From Rhynchopus euleeides (Eukaryota > Euglenozoa > Diplonemea > Diplonemida > Diplonemidae), in the NCBI GenBank assembly GCA_963210315.1, contig OY723272.1, positions 1,364,001 through 1,428,000 of the forward strand: DNA of 64,000 bases, read 5' to 3'. The notes under the pieces are model-generated. The model saw only the letters and a list, made by a program, of their open reading frames with translations. It was not told the origin of the DNA and ran no database searches. Shown here piece after piece: positions 41,196 through 53,535 of this stretch (position 1 is its first letter; each line of letters begins with the position of its first letter). The position numbers were made by a program, and so were the translations under genes.

Positions 41196-44100
41196 ATGTC
41201 CGGCTTGGTTACCTTCGCGGAAGCGTGCAAGCTGCAGGGTATCCCAGACGAGACTACGGGGAAGGTCGCGGGTGCGCTTCTCCGCAACGCAGGATGGCCG
41301 AAACCCGTAACGAGCCGGACCTCAAACGGCGTGCAGAAGATGTATTGCTTGGCAGATATCCGTCGGCCCAATCCCCTCTCCTCCGAAGAGGCAATCCGGC
41401 AGTTGACTGCTTCGTCCCCGGGCCGCTGCTTCCCCGACGATGTCCTGATCGCTCCTCTGGGTGAGCCCGATGATCTCGCTGATCAGGCGGCGCTCCTCCC
41501 CCACCCCGAGGATGCGGATCCCGTCTCGCAGAGCGTGATCTCGGCGGTCACGCGGGGTCCTGCTGCTGCTGGCAACGACGAGCCTGATGAGCCTGAGGCG
41601 CCTCCGTCACCGACTCCCGTGCCGCCGAAACCTCTGCCTGCCGCGCTCCCACCGACGTCTCCGACGAGTCCCGCCGACGATGTCGACATTGGTTCTTCTG
41701 TGTGCAGTGACCCTGCCGACCTCGCCAGCCTCGATGACCTCGCCGACCTCGCCGACTCCGCCTGCCCCGTTGACTCCGCCTCCCACGCCAACACCGACTC
41801 CCCCGTTGCGACTGCGATGGACGCGTTGCGTGACGCTGTGGCTGCTGGTGAGGGGTGGTGCTGCATCAGCAGCGCCGAGTACCTGACTCTCCTGCGCTCC
41901 CTCTTGCCCGCAGGTGCGAAGGTGTCGGACACCGCCCTCTTCTCCCTGGTGAAGGAGAACGCCGACTGCATGTCTTCTGCTCTGCATCCTCACGAGAAGG
42001 GTAGTGATACCCGGGGGATGAAGAAGAAGTACTGCATCGGAAATGCAGTGCCGGGACGGCCGTGCAGCCTCCACTTCGTCGGACAGGGCACGCCTCCGCC
42101 GGCCCCCGTGGGGCGCCCCTCCAAGACCCTCCCCGAGCGGGTCTTGCAGGTCAAGGCTTTGCAGAAGGCCTTGCTGAGGGCGAAGGACCGCATTGCGCAG
42201 CTGACGGAGGAGTTGGCTGCTGCGCACGAGGTTCTCGGGCGCAAGGGGGACATTGTTCTTCGTGGGGTGACGGGCCGGAAGTCCTGCACCGAGCCCTACC
42301 CCATGAAGGTGCTGCGGGCGCTGTTGGAGTTGCGGATGGCTGGCATCGGTCAGGAGTCGTCGCGCAGGGTGCTGCGCGACATCATCAAGCTCCTGAGCGA
42401 TGGGGTGGAGATGCCGATCCCCTCTCGCTGGACGCTCCGCGAATTCGAGATCCCGAGCGGAGCGGCTTCCTTCGCCGTCTTCTTGGAGGATGTCGCGAGG
42501 ACGCAGACCGGCGGAGGGGGCCTAGGCAAAGACCGGCAGAAGGCCACCCTCTCCCTCGCCCACGATGCCACCTCCTCCTTGGGCCGGAGTAGTGTCTCGC
42601 TGCACGTTGTCACCGCCCACGTCGCTGCAGACGAGAATCGCGTACGCGGGGCCTGCGCCTCCGCCCTCCCCCTGAAGAACGGGAAGGCTGCAGGGAAGAC
42701 CTCCAACCTGCAGGCGGTCCGCCGCATAGTCTCCGCCCACAAGCTCCGTATTAGCAACGCCACCCTGAGCGACCATGCTAGCACGGAGGCGAAGGCGACC
42801 AGGGACGCGGGGGGCGCCATCGTCCACCTACGGTGCATGCACCATAAGGTTGGAGGCGCACTGAAGTACGCAGTGCAGACGGCGGGGAAGGCCTTGATGA
42901 TGTCTCATCGGGTCGACCCGGCAGCCAACGTTGCCAGCGTACTTGCAGTCCTCGACCCGACAAACGGCCGGTCAACCGCCGGGGTCATTTTCGTGGATGC
43001 TGAGCTTGGGAAAGCACTTGACATGCGCTACCCCCGGGGCCTGGGGTTTGCCCGTGAGCGGGGGTCGAAGTGGCATGCCCGTCCTCAGCAGTGCTCCCGC
43101 CTCCTCAAGTTCTCCGCCTCCATCCTGGAGATGGTGAGAGAGGAGCGGTTCACCCCGACTGCGACAGAGATCCTCACTCTTCTGGGGACCCCCACCGTCG
43201 CCGCCTACTGTGCAGCCTGCCATTTCATTGGCAGCCTGTACTTGAGGTTCCTCAACGACCTCAAGCCCAGGCGGTTGAACGAGGAGACGGGCCGCCTCGA
43301 GGTCAACTTCGAGGCGGGATGGGGTGTGCTGAGGCCGCTGCACCTCCTCGCCCGCGACCTGAGCGCCGACTCCGCCGACAACGACTTCCCTGCCCTGCGG
43401 AAGCATTGGGGACAACCCCGCCACGGTGAGGAGGAGGTGGGGCGGGCTGAGGCGTTGGAGGTGGTGAAGGATCACCACGATGTATTTGCGGAGGTCTGGG
43501 TTCCCTGCATCCAGGGGTTTGCGAGCACATTGGCAAGGTTCATCGGCTACGATGAAGCTGCAATGGCGTCGGCATCACCCGAAGACCTCCCTTCGCTACC
43601 CTCCACACAAGACCTCGCAGAGTGTGTGGCTGGGAATGCATCGTTCTTGGCGCAGAGGGCCCCCAACCTCTCTTCTGCTGCCTTGTCTGGGATTACCCAG
43701 AGCAAGGTGAACCGCTTCCTGTTGGGTTATGGCAACTGCAACAACGCAAGGTATGCAGGCTCTTCAGCCTCCTTTTTTCTCCCCTCCCTTCGTTCTTTTT
43801 TTTTACATCGCAACAACATATGCTGGCAGAGTCAGAACCGATAGATTTTTTTTATCTCATTCATTGTCATTCTCTCTTCCTCTCTTCTTCATGACTTTTC
43901 CAAGTCACGAAGAAGACTACTTCATTATCACCATTTCCTGTTTTCAGTGTGATTCGTCGTACAACCATTCCTTTCCATCGCCTTACAGGTACGGCCGTTT
44001 GCTGCGCCAGGCGAAGCGGGCGCGGAAGAAGACCCGTGGCGGGATGTACACCGAGGCCGCGGCGAACACCGCCACGGGGGCTTCTGCGGCTGCGCTGAAG

Positions 44101-47100
44101 GCCGTCAGCGGGGTGGCCCACCCTGACCTCGTCCGCCTCTGCGCCCTCCACGCCATCCCTGTCACGGCGATGAGCAAGGGAAAGGAGGTGGCGCGGCAGA
44201 AGGAGGCGCTGACACGCAGCTTTGCTGAGAAGCTGTGTGGCCCTGGCTCTGCGGATGCCCGTGTCTGGGTGGAGCGGCTGAAGTCCGTGAAGGAGGCAGT
44301 TGGCATCCTTCCGGTTCGTTCGAAACCGCTGTCCAGATTTTTGCGGAAGGCGGGGCTGAAGCCGTGGGGGTCCGACGCTGTCTCGTCTGCGTCGCACGAC
44401 GTCCGTGTGCGCTTTGCCCTGACGCAGTGGGGGCGAATCCTCCCCATTCTGCGGGAGAAGGGGCAGCAGCTGCAGCCGAGGGAGCGGCTGGGCCGCCTCG
44501 ACGCCCCCACCCTGTTCGCGTTGTTGGCCAAGGCGGGCCTGAAGGTGGAGGCTGGGGAGACGAAGCGCGACCTCTCCGCCCTCCTCCTGCGCAACTGGAC
44601 GGAGCAGTTGAGTGGCCATGTCGAGGCCGTGGAGGAGACCCTTGGCTTGAAGGCCCGCACCTTCCCCGACACCATCTCGCCCTCCGTGGTAGATACAATC
44701 ACGGAGCTCTACCGGAGAGTGAAGACTGCACCTGCTGCGTTGAAAGAGGAGAAGGGACAGGGTGAGGATGGCAAGGGTTGTGAGGATGGTGAGGAGGCTG
44801 TGGATGCTGTGGATGCTGTGGAGGAGGAGGAGGAGGAGGAAGAGGAGGTGGAGGTGGGTGATGAGGCTGATCCTGAGGCAAATGATGTTGGGGCGGCTAG
44901 GATCGCTCTCCTGAATGAGCATTGTTTTCCTCTCGGCCTCCACGCCTCTCCAGGTTGTGGGCGGCAGAAGGATGGTGTGTTGCATGCGTCGGAGTCCACG
45001 CACGAGGGGGGTTGGGCTTCCCTCAACTGGTTTTTGGGTGAGTGTGGCATCCAGTTTCTCACCTTCCGGGAGATGCAGGTTTTGCAACACGAGGTCAATC
45101 CAGAGAGCTTTCACTGGACCGGTAAGTTCACGCTGGCAACGATGCAACGGGCCATCGAACAGCACACAAGTGGACTCCGGAACAATGGCTATCGGCTTCT
45201 GCCGGTAAGTAAAAAAAATACCTTTGTTGATGATCCTCAGTCTATTTCTTCCCCAGCCCTCTTTTTTTTTAACCGTCAAACTCTGCATTGGATGGTTGCC
45301 TTCCCCCTCAAAGACACCGTTGCCACATTGCAGAAGTTGACTCCAGCCCAACTGCACGCCTATCCGCGCGAAACGCTTTATTGGGTGGTTCACGACACGG
45401 ACACTGCCAAGCGCGCCATTGCCGCAGGGGATCTGGATCGGGAAAGCCATGCATATGAAGTTTTTAAACTTGTGCCGAAAGGTGTCCTCCCCACCACCAA
45501 GGCACAATTTTTTGGCACCCGACCCAGGCGCACATTCCCTGTGGCAGTGAAGTCGCGTTCTGTTGTTCGGAGCGGGCCCACAGTCCGGAAGAGAAAACGG
45601 TTTGGGGGGACTGAAGTCATTGACCTCTCCCAGGTGCCAGAGACCCCAAGAGACAAGAAGGGGCGCCTTGGACATGGGAGGTATGATACGGCTCAACTGA
45701 GTGACGAGTCATACATTCCAGCAACTTCCCAACGCCACCTCATCCCAGAGACCCTGCTGTATTTTTCGAAATACCACCATCTCCCCGTCACAGATACTGT
45801 GCAGGAAGGTGACGGCTTTTTTCTTTCCCTCCTCCGTTTCAACCGTTTTTCTGCGTACCAGTCAGTCCGCGCTCTGCGTGAGAGTGCCTTTGGTGACGCA
45901 ACAAACATGAAACACGACCTGGAGGTGTACCTCATGAAAATACACAAGGATACCCTTGCTTCTGTTTTTGAAGAGAAGGGGGAGAAGAACCTGCCCGTAC
46001 ATGAAAGGCACCAGTCTCTCGTTCACTGGCGCAAGAGTATGTGCAAAGCGGCGGAAGATGAAAAGGTGACCCAACGTGGTGGTTCTTTTGCCCTGCATTT
46101 TTTTGTGAATGTGCACCAGATTCGCTTGAGAATTATTACTCAGAACAAGGAAGGTAAACCCAGGGTCAGGGAGTTACGGCCTCGCACATGGTGTGAGAAG
46201 GCAAAGAACTGGGAAGCAGGAAGTACGGCTTCTCTCCCTACTATCTTCCTTTACCAGTACCGGCAGGATACCCAAACGAATTTTTACTCCCTCCACCTCC
46301 CCACTGAGCGTGACTTTTCCCGTGCTTCAAGTGTTTTTTATAGAATTCAGAACATGGGTCCAAACGTGGAAAACGCACAAGAACAAATGGAGCAAGAGGA
46401 TATGCGGAGGAAGGCGGTCCCCATGGCACTCCCCTGTCCCGGTCCACGGAGGCCCCACGTACCTGACAAGGGCATCGACAATCCCGCGTCTCGTCATGAT
46501 ACCCTCACGCAACGTCTTCTCTTGTTTTCCCTGAGCACAGTCAATGTGCCTGGTGATGGGAATTGCCTGTTTCATGCTTTTCATGAATGTCTCACAGGCA
46601 ACCCACGTGGGGGCGCTTCCCTTCGCGAAGAAGCCGTCAATTTTGTGACTGCAATGGCGGCTTCTCTTTCATGCAGAGAGGTGCAACCGGAAGTGGAGGC
46701 GGTGAGAATGTGGGGAAATCTCCCGTACCATCCCTGCCAACCCCTTGACGACGGTAGTGAGCCATACGTGCTTACCCGTTTAAGAACGAGAAGGTATGCA
46801 GAGGATGACGAAATTTCTGTTCTTTCCACAATGAAGAATGTCTTGATCACAGTCGTCACGAACATGATTTATCCTGGTAATCATGATGACTTTGCTTCAG
46901 GATTTAACAGTTATGTCCCCCTTTCTTACAACTTCACCTCCATTGACACCACCCTCCAGGATTTTCCTCCAGACAGACGTGTGACCCTGGCTAACCTGGG
47001 TCAGGCTGGGGTTGGGGATCATTTCATGTGGATCAAAGGGACACAGGCCAACTTGGAAGCCACACATCGCAAGGGTTTGCGTTCTGTTTCAACAAGAGCT

Positions 47101-47109
47101 GGGACCTGA
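41196..47109 (+). CDS. Transposase-OTU fusion protein, copy C (two exons)
   Basis: Exons 41196-43750 and 43989-47109 give the same 1891-residue product as the gene at 1310, residue for residue in the frames read. All features noted there apply: paired N-terminal small domains, coiled coil, HDAT/CMHH/KWH motifs, acidic run and OTU domain with GDGNC and DHFMWIKG. Two intact copies in one window suggest the family was active recently. A possible GTAAGT donor at 45206 with CAG acceptors 36 and 52 bases on could give a further short intron; the frame is open without it. Confidence 0.8.
43751..43988 (+). other. Spliceosomal intron in transposase-OTU gene (copy C)
   Basis: It is identical in length, 238 nt, and border sequence to the intron at 3865-4102. 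Confidence 0.75.
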
Positions 47110-48251
47110 CACAGGCCAATCAAGGGGTTGCCCCCCCCCCCCCCCCCCACTCCTGGTGTAGTGGTAGTGACTACAAAAAGGACTAACATTGCAAGAAGGT
47201 GCTGGGAGGCTTGCTTTTCCATTCACTCTCGACGATCAAACCCCCCCCCCCCCCACTTCACTTTTCCATTCACTCTCGACAATCAAGCCCCCACTTCTTG
47301 ACTGCCCCCCCCCCCCATGTTACTTTCAACAAACTTTGCCCATCCTTCAATCTTCCATTCGATCAGTTTGGCTTTTTCCAAAGCCTCGTTTTCCTTTTAT
47401 TTCAATAGTCCACACCTAAACGGCGTACGCCTTGGCAAGCGTTTGAAAGGACAGCCTTGGGATTGCAGCTCACTGGAATCGCTGAAGGAAGCCCCCCGCC
47501 CCCCCCCCCCCCCGCCCCCACCCCCACCCACTCTCCCTTTCACAAGTCACGATACATTCCCACACCATACTGTTCCATGTGCACTCCATCCAACAGGACC
47601 GCCACACGTGTTAAACCCCATTCCCTGTTCCCAAGGCAGGGCAACCTTTATGGTTGAGTGGTGAGGGGCACAAAGAGACAATAGGTTTTAATGCAGATGC
47701 GGACATGTTGGAAAGAGCTCCCCCACCCCCCAACACACCATTCTTGTGCTCCGCTCCCTTCTACTTCTATTTCACTACCCCCCCCCCCCCCCCCAACACA
47801 CACAGGCACGGGCCAGGACCCGTGCAGGGTTAACCCGCCTAACAATTAGTAAAGAGTGATCACCAGTGACAACACCCGTGCAGGGTTACCCACTTGACAA
47901 TTAACAAAGAGGGCTCAACACCCGTGCAGGGTTAACCCGCCTAACAATTAGTAAAGAGCGATCAACAGTGACAACACCCGTGCAGGGTTTACCCGCCTAA
48001 CAGTTAATAAAGAGTGATCAACGGTGACAACACCCGTGCAGGGTTACCTACCTGACAATTAATAAAGGAGGGATCAACACATGATGAGGCACGGGAGGGT
48101 GGCAAAAGGCCCCCAGACCCCAGAAATCACCGAAAAATGACATTCTCGATGTGCGGTGGGTCTGGTTTCTAGGTTTTTCGGGAGAAAATTGGCCAAAATA
48201 ATTTCGGAGACAAAATTTTGTTAGGGATTTCCGTTTGCTATGCCTCCTCTA

Positions 48252-48744
48252 CACTGACAGTTAAATTTTAAATCCAAAAAACTCCCAAAACACGGGGCCC
48301 TTGAGACAATGCGAAAATCGCGAAAAATCCGAAAAAAATTTTTCCCGAAATTTCGCCCAAAACACTGTTTTTTCGGCCCCAGGCACACCCACACCCAGAA
48401 AAAAATGGTTTTTGGGCAGAAATTTCGGGTTCAAAAATTTCACTTTGCCGCTGACAAATGGCCTGGGGGGGCCTCAGGGCCTGTAGGGGGGTTTTCTAAG
48501 GGTTTTGGGACCCTCCAGACGTAAAATATCTGCACTGTCTGGAGGGGTTACTGCATGTTAAACCCCATTCTCTGCTCCCAAGGCAGGGCAGCTCCTGGTG
48601 AGTAGGTGGTACCTGGCACGTCCTTGACGTGTGGTGCTCCTCTGATCAGCAGCTGAGTGGTGAGGGGCATGCCTCCATTTAACATATTGTTAAGAGTGTT
48701 GGAGTGCACGCCTCCGCAAGGTGCATTGCTGGGCAGGAGTCACG
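48252..48744. other. Non-coding stretch right of copy C
   Basis: A-rich text with GAAAAA words, then about 90 bases (48550-48660) that resemble the TTAAACCCCATTCCCTG region of the TAG 3' flank (7712-7745). No gene is seen. Confidence 0.45.
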
Positions 48745-49262
48745 CGGCTGTGTCGTACCAGAGGAGTGTGTCGTAATGGGTATGTAGGTGTCACGCGGCA
48801 ATGTTTCACCCTAGGAGAGTGTCGGAGTGGGTGTTTAGGTGTCACGCGGCTATGACTCAACCTAGGAGAGTGTCGTAGTGGGTGTTTAGGTGTCACGCGG
48901 CTATGTCTCACCCTATGAGAGTGTCGTGGTGGGTATGTAGGTGTCACGCGGCTATGTCTCAACCTAGGAGAGTGTCGTAGTGGGTGTTTAGGTGTCACGC
49001 GGCTATGTCTCAACCTAGGAGAGTGTCGGAATGGGTATGTAGGTGTCACGCGGCTATGTCTCAACCTAGGAGAGTGTCGGAATGGGTATGTAGGTGTCAC
49101 GCGGCTATGTCTCAACCTAGGAGAGTGTCGTAGTGGGTGTTTAGGTGTCACGCGGCTATGTCTCACCCTATGAGAGTGTCGGAGTGGGTGTTTAGGTGTC
49201 ACGCGGCTATGTCTCAACCTAGGAGAGTGTCGTAGTGGGTGTTTAGGTGTCACGCGGCTGTG
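48745..49262. repeat. 51-bp minisatellite upstream of the USP gene
   Basis: About ten units of GGTGTCACGCGGCTATGTCT plus CAACCTAGGAGAGTGTCG plus a variable GTAGTGGGTGTTTA or GAATGGGTATGTA word. Unit length is 17 codons. The frame of the USP gene runs open into the last one or two units, back to 49174. Confidence 0.9.
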
Positions 49263-49263
49263 T

Positions 49264-51960
49264 GTGGAGTCGCAGATCCGGAGCTTCCTGGAGGCGGTTC
49301 CGGACAACGCGTTTACCGGAGCGGGCTGCAACGAGTCGACACTTGTGCAGCCTGGTGTTGGTGATCCTTCGGGGGTGTCGCGCGTGAGGAAGGATGACTG
49401 GGGTCCACATGTGCCTGCTGTGGTCATCGCGCCGCTCCGCAGCGAACCCCAGACGTGGTACGTCGCCTTGCATGTGCCCAAGGGCGGCTGCAAGGTGTGG
49501 AGCACCGACTGCTGTGAGGGGATTTACTCCGACCTGTCGGCTGCGGTGGAGGCCCTGATTCCACCTCCCCAGACAGAAGAGTGCAAACTTCTCGTCGTGA
49601 GGAGTCGGCCATTGGTGGTATCGAAGGCGCGTGGATGTTCCACGCACCTGACGTACCCCAGAAGACTGCAGCGTCACCGCAGTGAGCTCTCCCTCAGCTC
49701 CCTGGCGGTGCCTGCCCTCGCATGGCGTGAGCGTTCGTTGGCCTACATCCGGGCAAAGGTCAACGAAGAGGTGGGTGCCCTGCAGGAGGTCGCGATCAGC
49801 CTGATCGACAGGTCCGTGTCGTTGGACCTTGAGGCTGTCATCAGGGGGTTGGAGGAGGCGGATGCGCCTGAGCGGGACCCGGGGGTGAAGTTGCGGCAGG
49901 ATAACCTGAGGGAGCTGCTCGGCACAACGGATTGGTCGCTGATGCGCCGCCCCCTCGCTGTCACATACCTGGGGGACATGCTGTCGGCGGTGACAGACCT
50001 TGCACTGTCTGAGGTTTCAGATGAGACAGGGTTGGAACTGACGTTCTGGCAGCAGAGCGCCCGGCAGCGCATCATGAAGTTTGATGAACCTCGGACTAGC
50101 CGGTCCGACATCATCCTCGACTCAGGGGAACTTGCGAGCCTCCGCAAGGCTGTGAAGAGCGGCAAGTGGCAATCGGGCAAGGAGGTGACGCTGCTCACCC
50201 AGCGAGTGGCAGAGCTGGAAGTTGCGCTGGAGGCAGCGCAGAAGGGGTGGTGTCCGCCGCCTCTTCCTCCGCAGCACAGCGACGATGCAGTGGACTCCGA
50301 CGCACCACCTGAGGCTGACGACTCTGCCGGGAGTGTGGGTTCCGACAACCTGCTGGTTGACGGGTTGGACTCCGACGACATGCTGGCTGACGGGACCTCC
50401 GAGGACCTGCTGGCTGGCGCTCTGGTGAAGGGGGAGGGTGGTTTGGAGTGCAAGATATGCGGCACTACTCGCACGGCTGGGGGCAAGCCCTTCGTGGCAG
50501 AGGCGTCCCTGAAGTCGCATGTGAGTGGGAAGCACCAGATGACGTACGCCGCCTATCTGCAGTGGGGCTGCACTGGGACGGCCCTTCCCAGCAGCAAGAA
50601 GCGGCAGGGCGGCCCCAACAAGGAGGTGTCAAGTGGTGGCGAGTCGGATGATCTGTTCGAGTTACCTCGGCGCAAGCAGTTGCGGTCTTCGGGTGCTGTT
50701 CATGTGGAACAGCAAGTGAGGGAGGTCTTTCCTGGCCTGATGGTGGACAGCAGCCGTGGCGCGCAGCAGCTTGCCATGGATGATGAGGATATGGTCGACT
50801 TGGGGCCAGCGTCGGTGTCGCAGCGGGGCCCCGGGATCCAGCTGTCCGACCTGAGTAGCCGCTGTTGGCTGTTCCCGCGGGAACCGCTCGGGAGTGGCAG
50901 GAACACCTGCTACCTGGCCGCATCTTTGCAGCTCCTGCGGCCATGTCTCGCACAGGTTCAGCAGCTGCCGCTTGACCTGACTGCCGAAATCTTTCCCCTG
51001 ATGCACTGGGTGAAGTACAACCTGCGCGCGGGCTCTCACGTGCAGCTGGACGGGCTCCGCAGCCTGAAGGGCCTCTCTCCAGACGGTACCCACACCACGT
51101 TCGTGTTCGATGCGATGGAGAGGGCTCAGCTGAGTGTCGGGGGGGGCAGCTTCCTCGACGGGGAGATGCAGTGCGCTGGGGAGTTCCTGGGCTACTTCCT
51201 GGGTATTCTGCGGGAGGAGTGCTATCTCCTGCGTACCACCAGCACCGGGAACCAGCCGCCGCTGACGCCGCCGCTCCAGGTGGCAGTCAGGGAGACAAGG
51301 TCGTGCAAGAGTTGCGGGACCATCTCCTCGAGGTACCTGCGCCCAGCTTGGATGATGCAGTTCCCCCCCCAGGGTGGTCGCACCCTGCAGCAGCTTGCCT
51401 CGGCGTACGTGAGTGAGGAGACGGCCGTAGATGGTCCGTGCACCTCGTCGCCAAAGTGCACCTCGTTGAGAGGGGTGTCGAAGAGGGCGATGTGCATCGG
51501 TAACACCCTGCTGGTCTTCATCCAGCGGTTCGCGTGCGCCGGTGCTGGGCGCCCTCCGAGGTTCGTCACGGACAGGTGCGAGGTCCCACGGCTGCTCGAG
51601 TTGAGGGATTGCCTCAAAGAGGATGGCACCGCCACCTTCTCTTTCGGGGGCGCTGTGGTGTATGGGGGTATGCACTACACCGCATACAGCCAGGATGCGG
51701 ACAGCGGCACCATGGTCCACCTGGATGATGCCAGGGCGACCCACGTGTCCCGCTCCACTGCATTCCAGGATATGGCGTCGTCTGCTGTCCTCGTGCGGTA
51801 TGAGAGGCACCCGGGGCAGTTGAACACGCAGCTGTGGACAGATATACAGGAATCTCTGTTCAACCAGGCTCAGGCTGAGGCTGCCGGCACAGAGACAGTC
51901 TCCGGGGAGGTCGAGGAGGAAAGGGCACTGCAAAAAGCCCTTGAAGCATCACGCCGATGA
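49264..51960 (+). CDS. Ubiquitin-specific protease (USP) with C2H2 finger and UIM
   Basis: The frame shows a USP catalytic domain: Cys box SGRNTCYLAASLQLL with C549, a QQDA-like MQCAGEFLGYF, CKSCGTIS, LLVFIQRFA, and His box YGGMHYTAY with H804 followed by VHLDDARATHVS and SAVLVRYER. Upstream lie a coiled coil (LLTQRVAELEVALEAA) and a C2H2-type finger from CKIC to HVSGKH, near residues 396-425. The C-terminus EEERALQKALEAS fits a ubiquitin-interacting motif. It should remove ubiquitin from proteins. The start is unresolved: 49264 is GTG and the first in-frame ATG is near residue 227, so an upstream exon is likely (CAG acceptors at about 49244 and 49273) or the 5' end was lost at the 51-bp array. 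No break is seen in the rest. Confidence 0.8.
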   Translation: MESQIRSFLEAVPDNAFTGAGCNESTLVQPGVGDPSGVSRVRKDDWGPHVPAVVIAPLRSEPQTWYVALHVPKGGCKVWSTDCCEGIYSDLSAAVEALIPPPQTEECKLLVVRSRPLVVSKARGCSTHLTYPRRLQRHRSELSLSSLAVPALAWRERSLAYIRAKVNEEVGALQEVAISLIDRSVSLDLEAVIRGLEEADAPERDPGVKLRQDNLRELLGTTDWSLMRRPLAVTYLGDMLSAVTDLALSEVSDETGLELTFWQQSARQRIMKFDEPRTSRSDIILDSGELASLRKAVKSGKWQSGKEVTLLTQRVAELEVALEAAQKGWCPPPLPPQHSDDAVDSDAPPEADDSAGSVGSDNLLVDGLDSDDMLADGTSEDLLAGALVKGEGGLECKICGTTRTAGGKPFVAEASLKSHVSGKHQMTYAAYLQWGCTGTALPSSKKRQGGPNKEVSSGGESDDLFELPRRKQLRSSGAVHVEQQVREVFPGLMVDSSRGAQQLAMDDEDMVDLGPASVSQRGPGIQLSDLSSRCWLFPREPLGSGRNTCYLAASLQLLRPCLAQVQQLPLDLTAEIFPLMHWVKYNLRAGSHVQLDGLRSLKGLSPDGTHTTFVFDAMERAQLSVGGGSFLDGEMQCAGEFLGYFLGILREECYLLRTTSTGNQPPLTPPLQVAVRETRSCKSCGTISSRYLRPAWMMQFPPQGGRTLQQLASAYVSEETAVDGPCTSSPKCTSLRGVSKRAMCIGNTLLVFIQRFACAGAGRPPRFVTDRCEVPRLLELRDCLKEDGTATFSFGGAVVYGGMHYTAYSQDADSGTMVHLDDARATHVSRSTAFQDMASSAVLVRYERHPGQLNTQLWTDIQESLFNQAQAEAAGTETVSGEVEEERALQKALEASRR

Positions 51961-53535
51961 TCACGGTCGGTAAAAGGCGGGGCAACCGTGCTTCAAGAAT
52001 TCCTTGAATAGTTCCTCCGTATGTTATGCGTTGACGACGCCGCCAGCCTGCTGCTTCAAATTAATGTGAGTGAGGAGCACATGTGTGAGCACAAGATAGA
52101 AGCGGGCAACAAACACATTCTGTGGTTTTTTTCTTCCATGTGGTGCGTGAAGCCCTGCGTGGGTAAGTACTTTTGCGGATTTGTGCGGGGCTGGTCGTTT
52201 TCTTCTCTTTTTTGAGCACATTTATGATGCGTAAAAGTGTAGGAGTGCTTCCGACGATCCTGTTCCTTTTCTGTGTGTCTAGCTATCTCGTGTTCACATG
52301 TGCTCCACACCCACATCAAAGCAGCAGGCTCTAGGGTGGTGGAAGCGTCAACGCATCATTAAGGAAGAAGGAAGCACGGTTGCTACGCTTTCTGCTTTTC
52401 TGAGGGTCCCCTCCCACTTGTGCGTGTCATTCTCTTGCCTCTCAAGGTTCGTTCTGGATCAGACTTCAGTTTTTCTCACCAGGCCCGGAAGCAGTCGGAC
52501 TAACAAGCGTGTCTGCAGCCCCATTCCCCCAACCCCTCCCGACCGTCCCGACGCCACCCTACCCATTGACTCGCGAGCACTTTGTCATTTATTGCAGCCG
52601 CACACTTCCGGATTCTTTGACACTTCCCCGACAGGTTATCAGGTTTGGCGCCGTGTGGTGAGGACAGTGTTGGATTCTGCGTTCGTGAGGGCGGAACCAT
52701 CTGACTTCGTACCTGGGGCTGCCAAGGGCCGACCTGCTGCGTGCCCCCCTGTGTCTAGGGTGTATGTGTGCTGGAACAGCCCCACCACCCCATTGTGGCA
52801 GGCAGGAGGGGTACGAGAGGGGGAAAACTGACCAAAAACAGCACTTTAATTTTGCCCACTTTTTTGCTCTGCTAAAATCCTAAGACTAGGGCCACCCTAT
52901 CAATCATCAGCATCCTCCTACTGATGAACGTTGCGGAGGTGTGTCGGCCCTTAGCTCAGTAGCTCACTAGAGTAGAAGGGCACGCCGGGCCCTCATCGGA
53001 CAGACAGCATTGAGCAGGGTGACGATGATCCCCAGAGCAGTTCATCGGGGGGGCTGGCAACCGTCCGTCAGAGACTTCCTTGTGGACCCGGCCTGGCCTT
53101 CACAGGGGTGTCCATGGGGAGGGGGAGCAAACATCCACCCAGCCTGGGGAACCACGCGTGCGCTACACACGGAATGTGCAGCGGGCGGTCACGCATAACG
53201 AAGGGGTCAGGGGAGGTGGGCAGTTCCGTCGCAGGTTTGCTTCGAGCAAAAATGCGGCGGGGCAACCTCCCAGTACGGTGGTTCGGTCATTGAAAGGCCC
53301 CAGTGCCGTGAAGCTGCCTGTGACCAAAAAACCCCAATAAAAACCCTGGGAATAAAAACCCGCGTAAACTAATAAAAACCCGGTTTAAACCCGAATTTAA
53401 ACCCTCATAAAAACCCAGGTGCCATCACTGCCCCCCCCCCCCCACCACTTTGATCCTTCGTGCTTCCACCTCTCTCACCAACACCCCGCCCTCCAAACAC
53501 AGAATGTCTCTGCACACATCACTCACTCCGTGGCC
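51961..53535. other. Intergenic stretch
   Basis: No supported gene. An open frame at 52298-52831 (177 residues, Pro/Ser-rich) has no recognisable domain. At 53337-53420, AATAAAAACCC words repeat about six times with small changes. Confidence 0.5.

Larger units (their letters stand above)
40716..48251 (+). mobile_element. TAG-family DNA transposon copy C
   Basis: Array, leader, gene, 3' repeats and right terminus are as in copy A, ending GCTATGCCTCCTCTA at 48251. The left terminus is missing; the array begins abruptly at 40716 beside a coding fragment. Poly-C runs near 47131, 47240, 47307 and 47780 are longer than in A, and the array is shorter. Everything else that was compared is the same, including the full protein, so the copies are very recent or kept alike by gene conversion. 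Confidence 0.85.

Noticed and set aside
52298-52831. 177-residue frame downstream of the USP gene
   Set aside because: Composition is Pro/Ser/Arg-biased, no domain is seen and no splice partner is evident.
52945-53010. tRNA gene suggested by TTAGCTCAGTAGC
   Set aside because: The A-box-like motif is present but there is no B box, anticodon arm or acceptor pairing within 90 bases.
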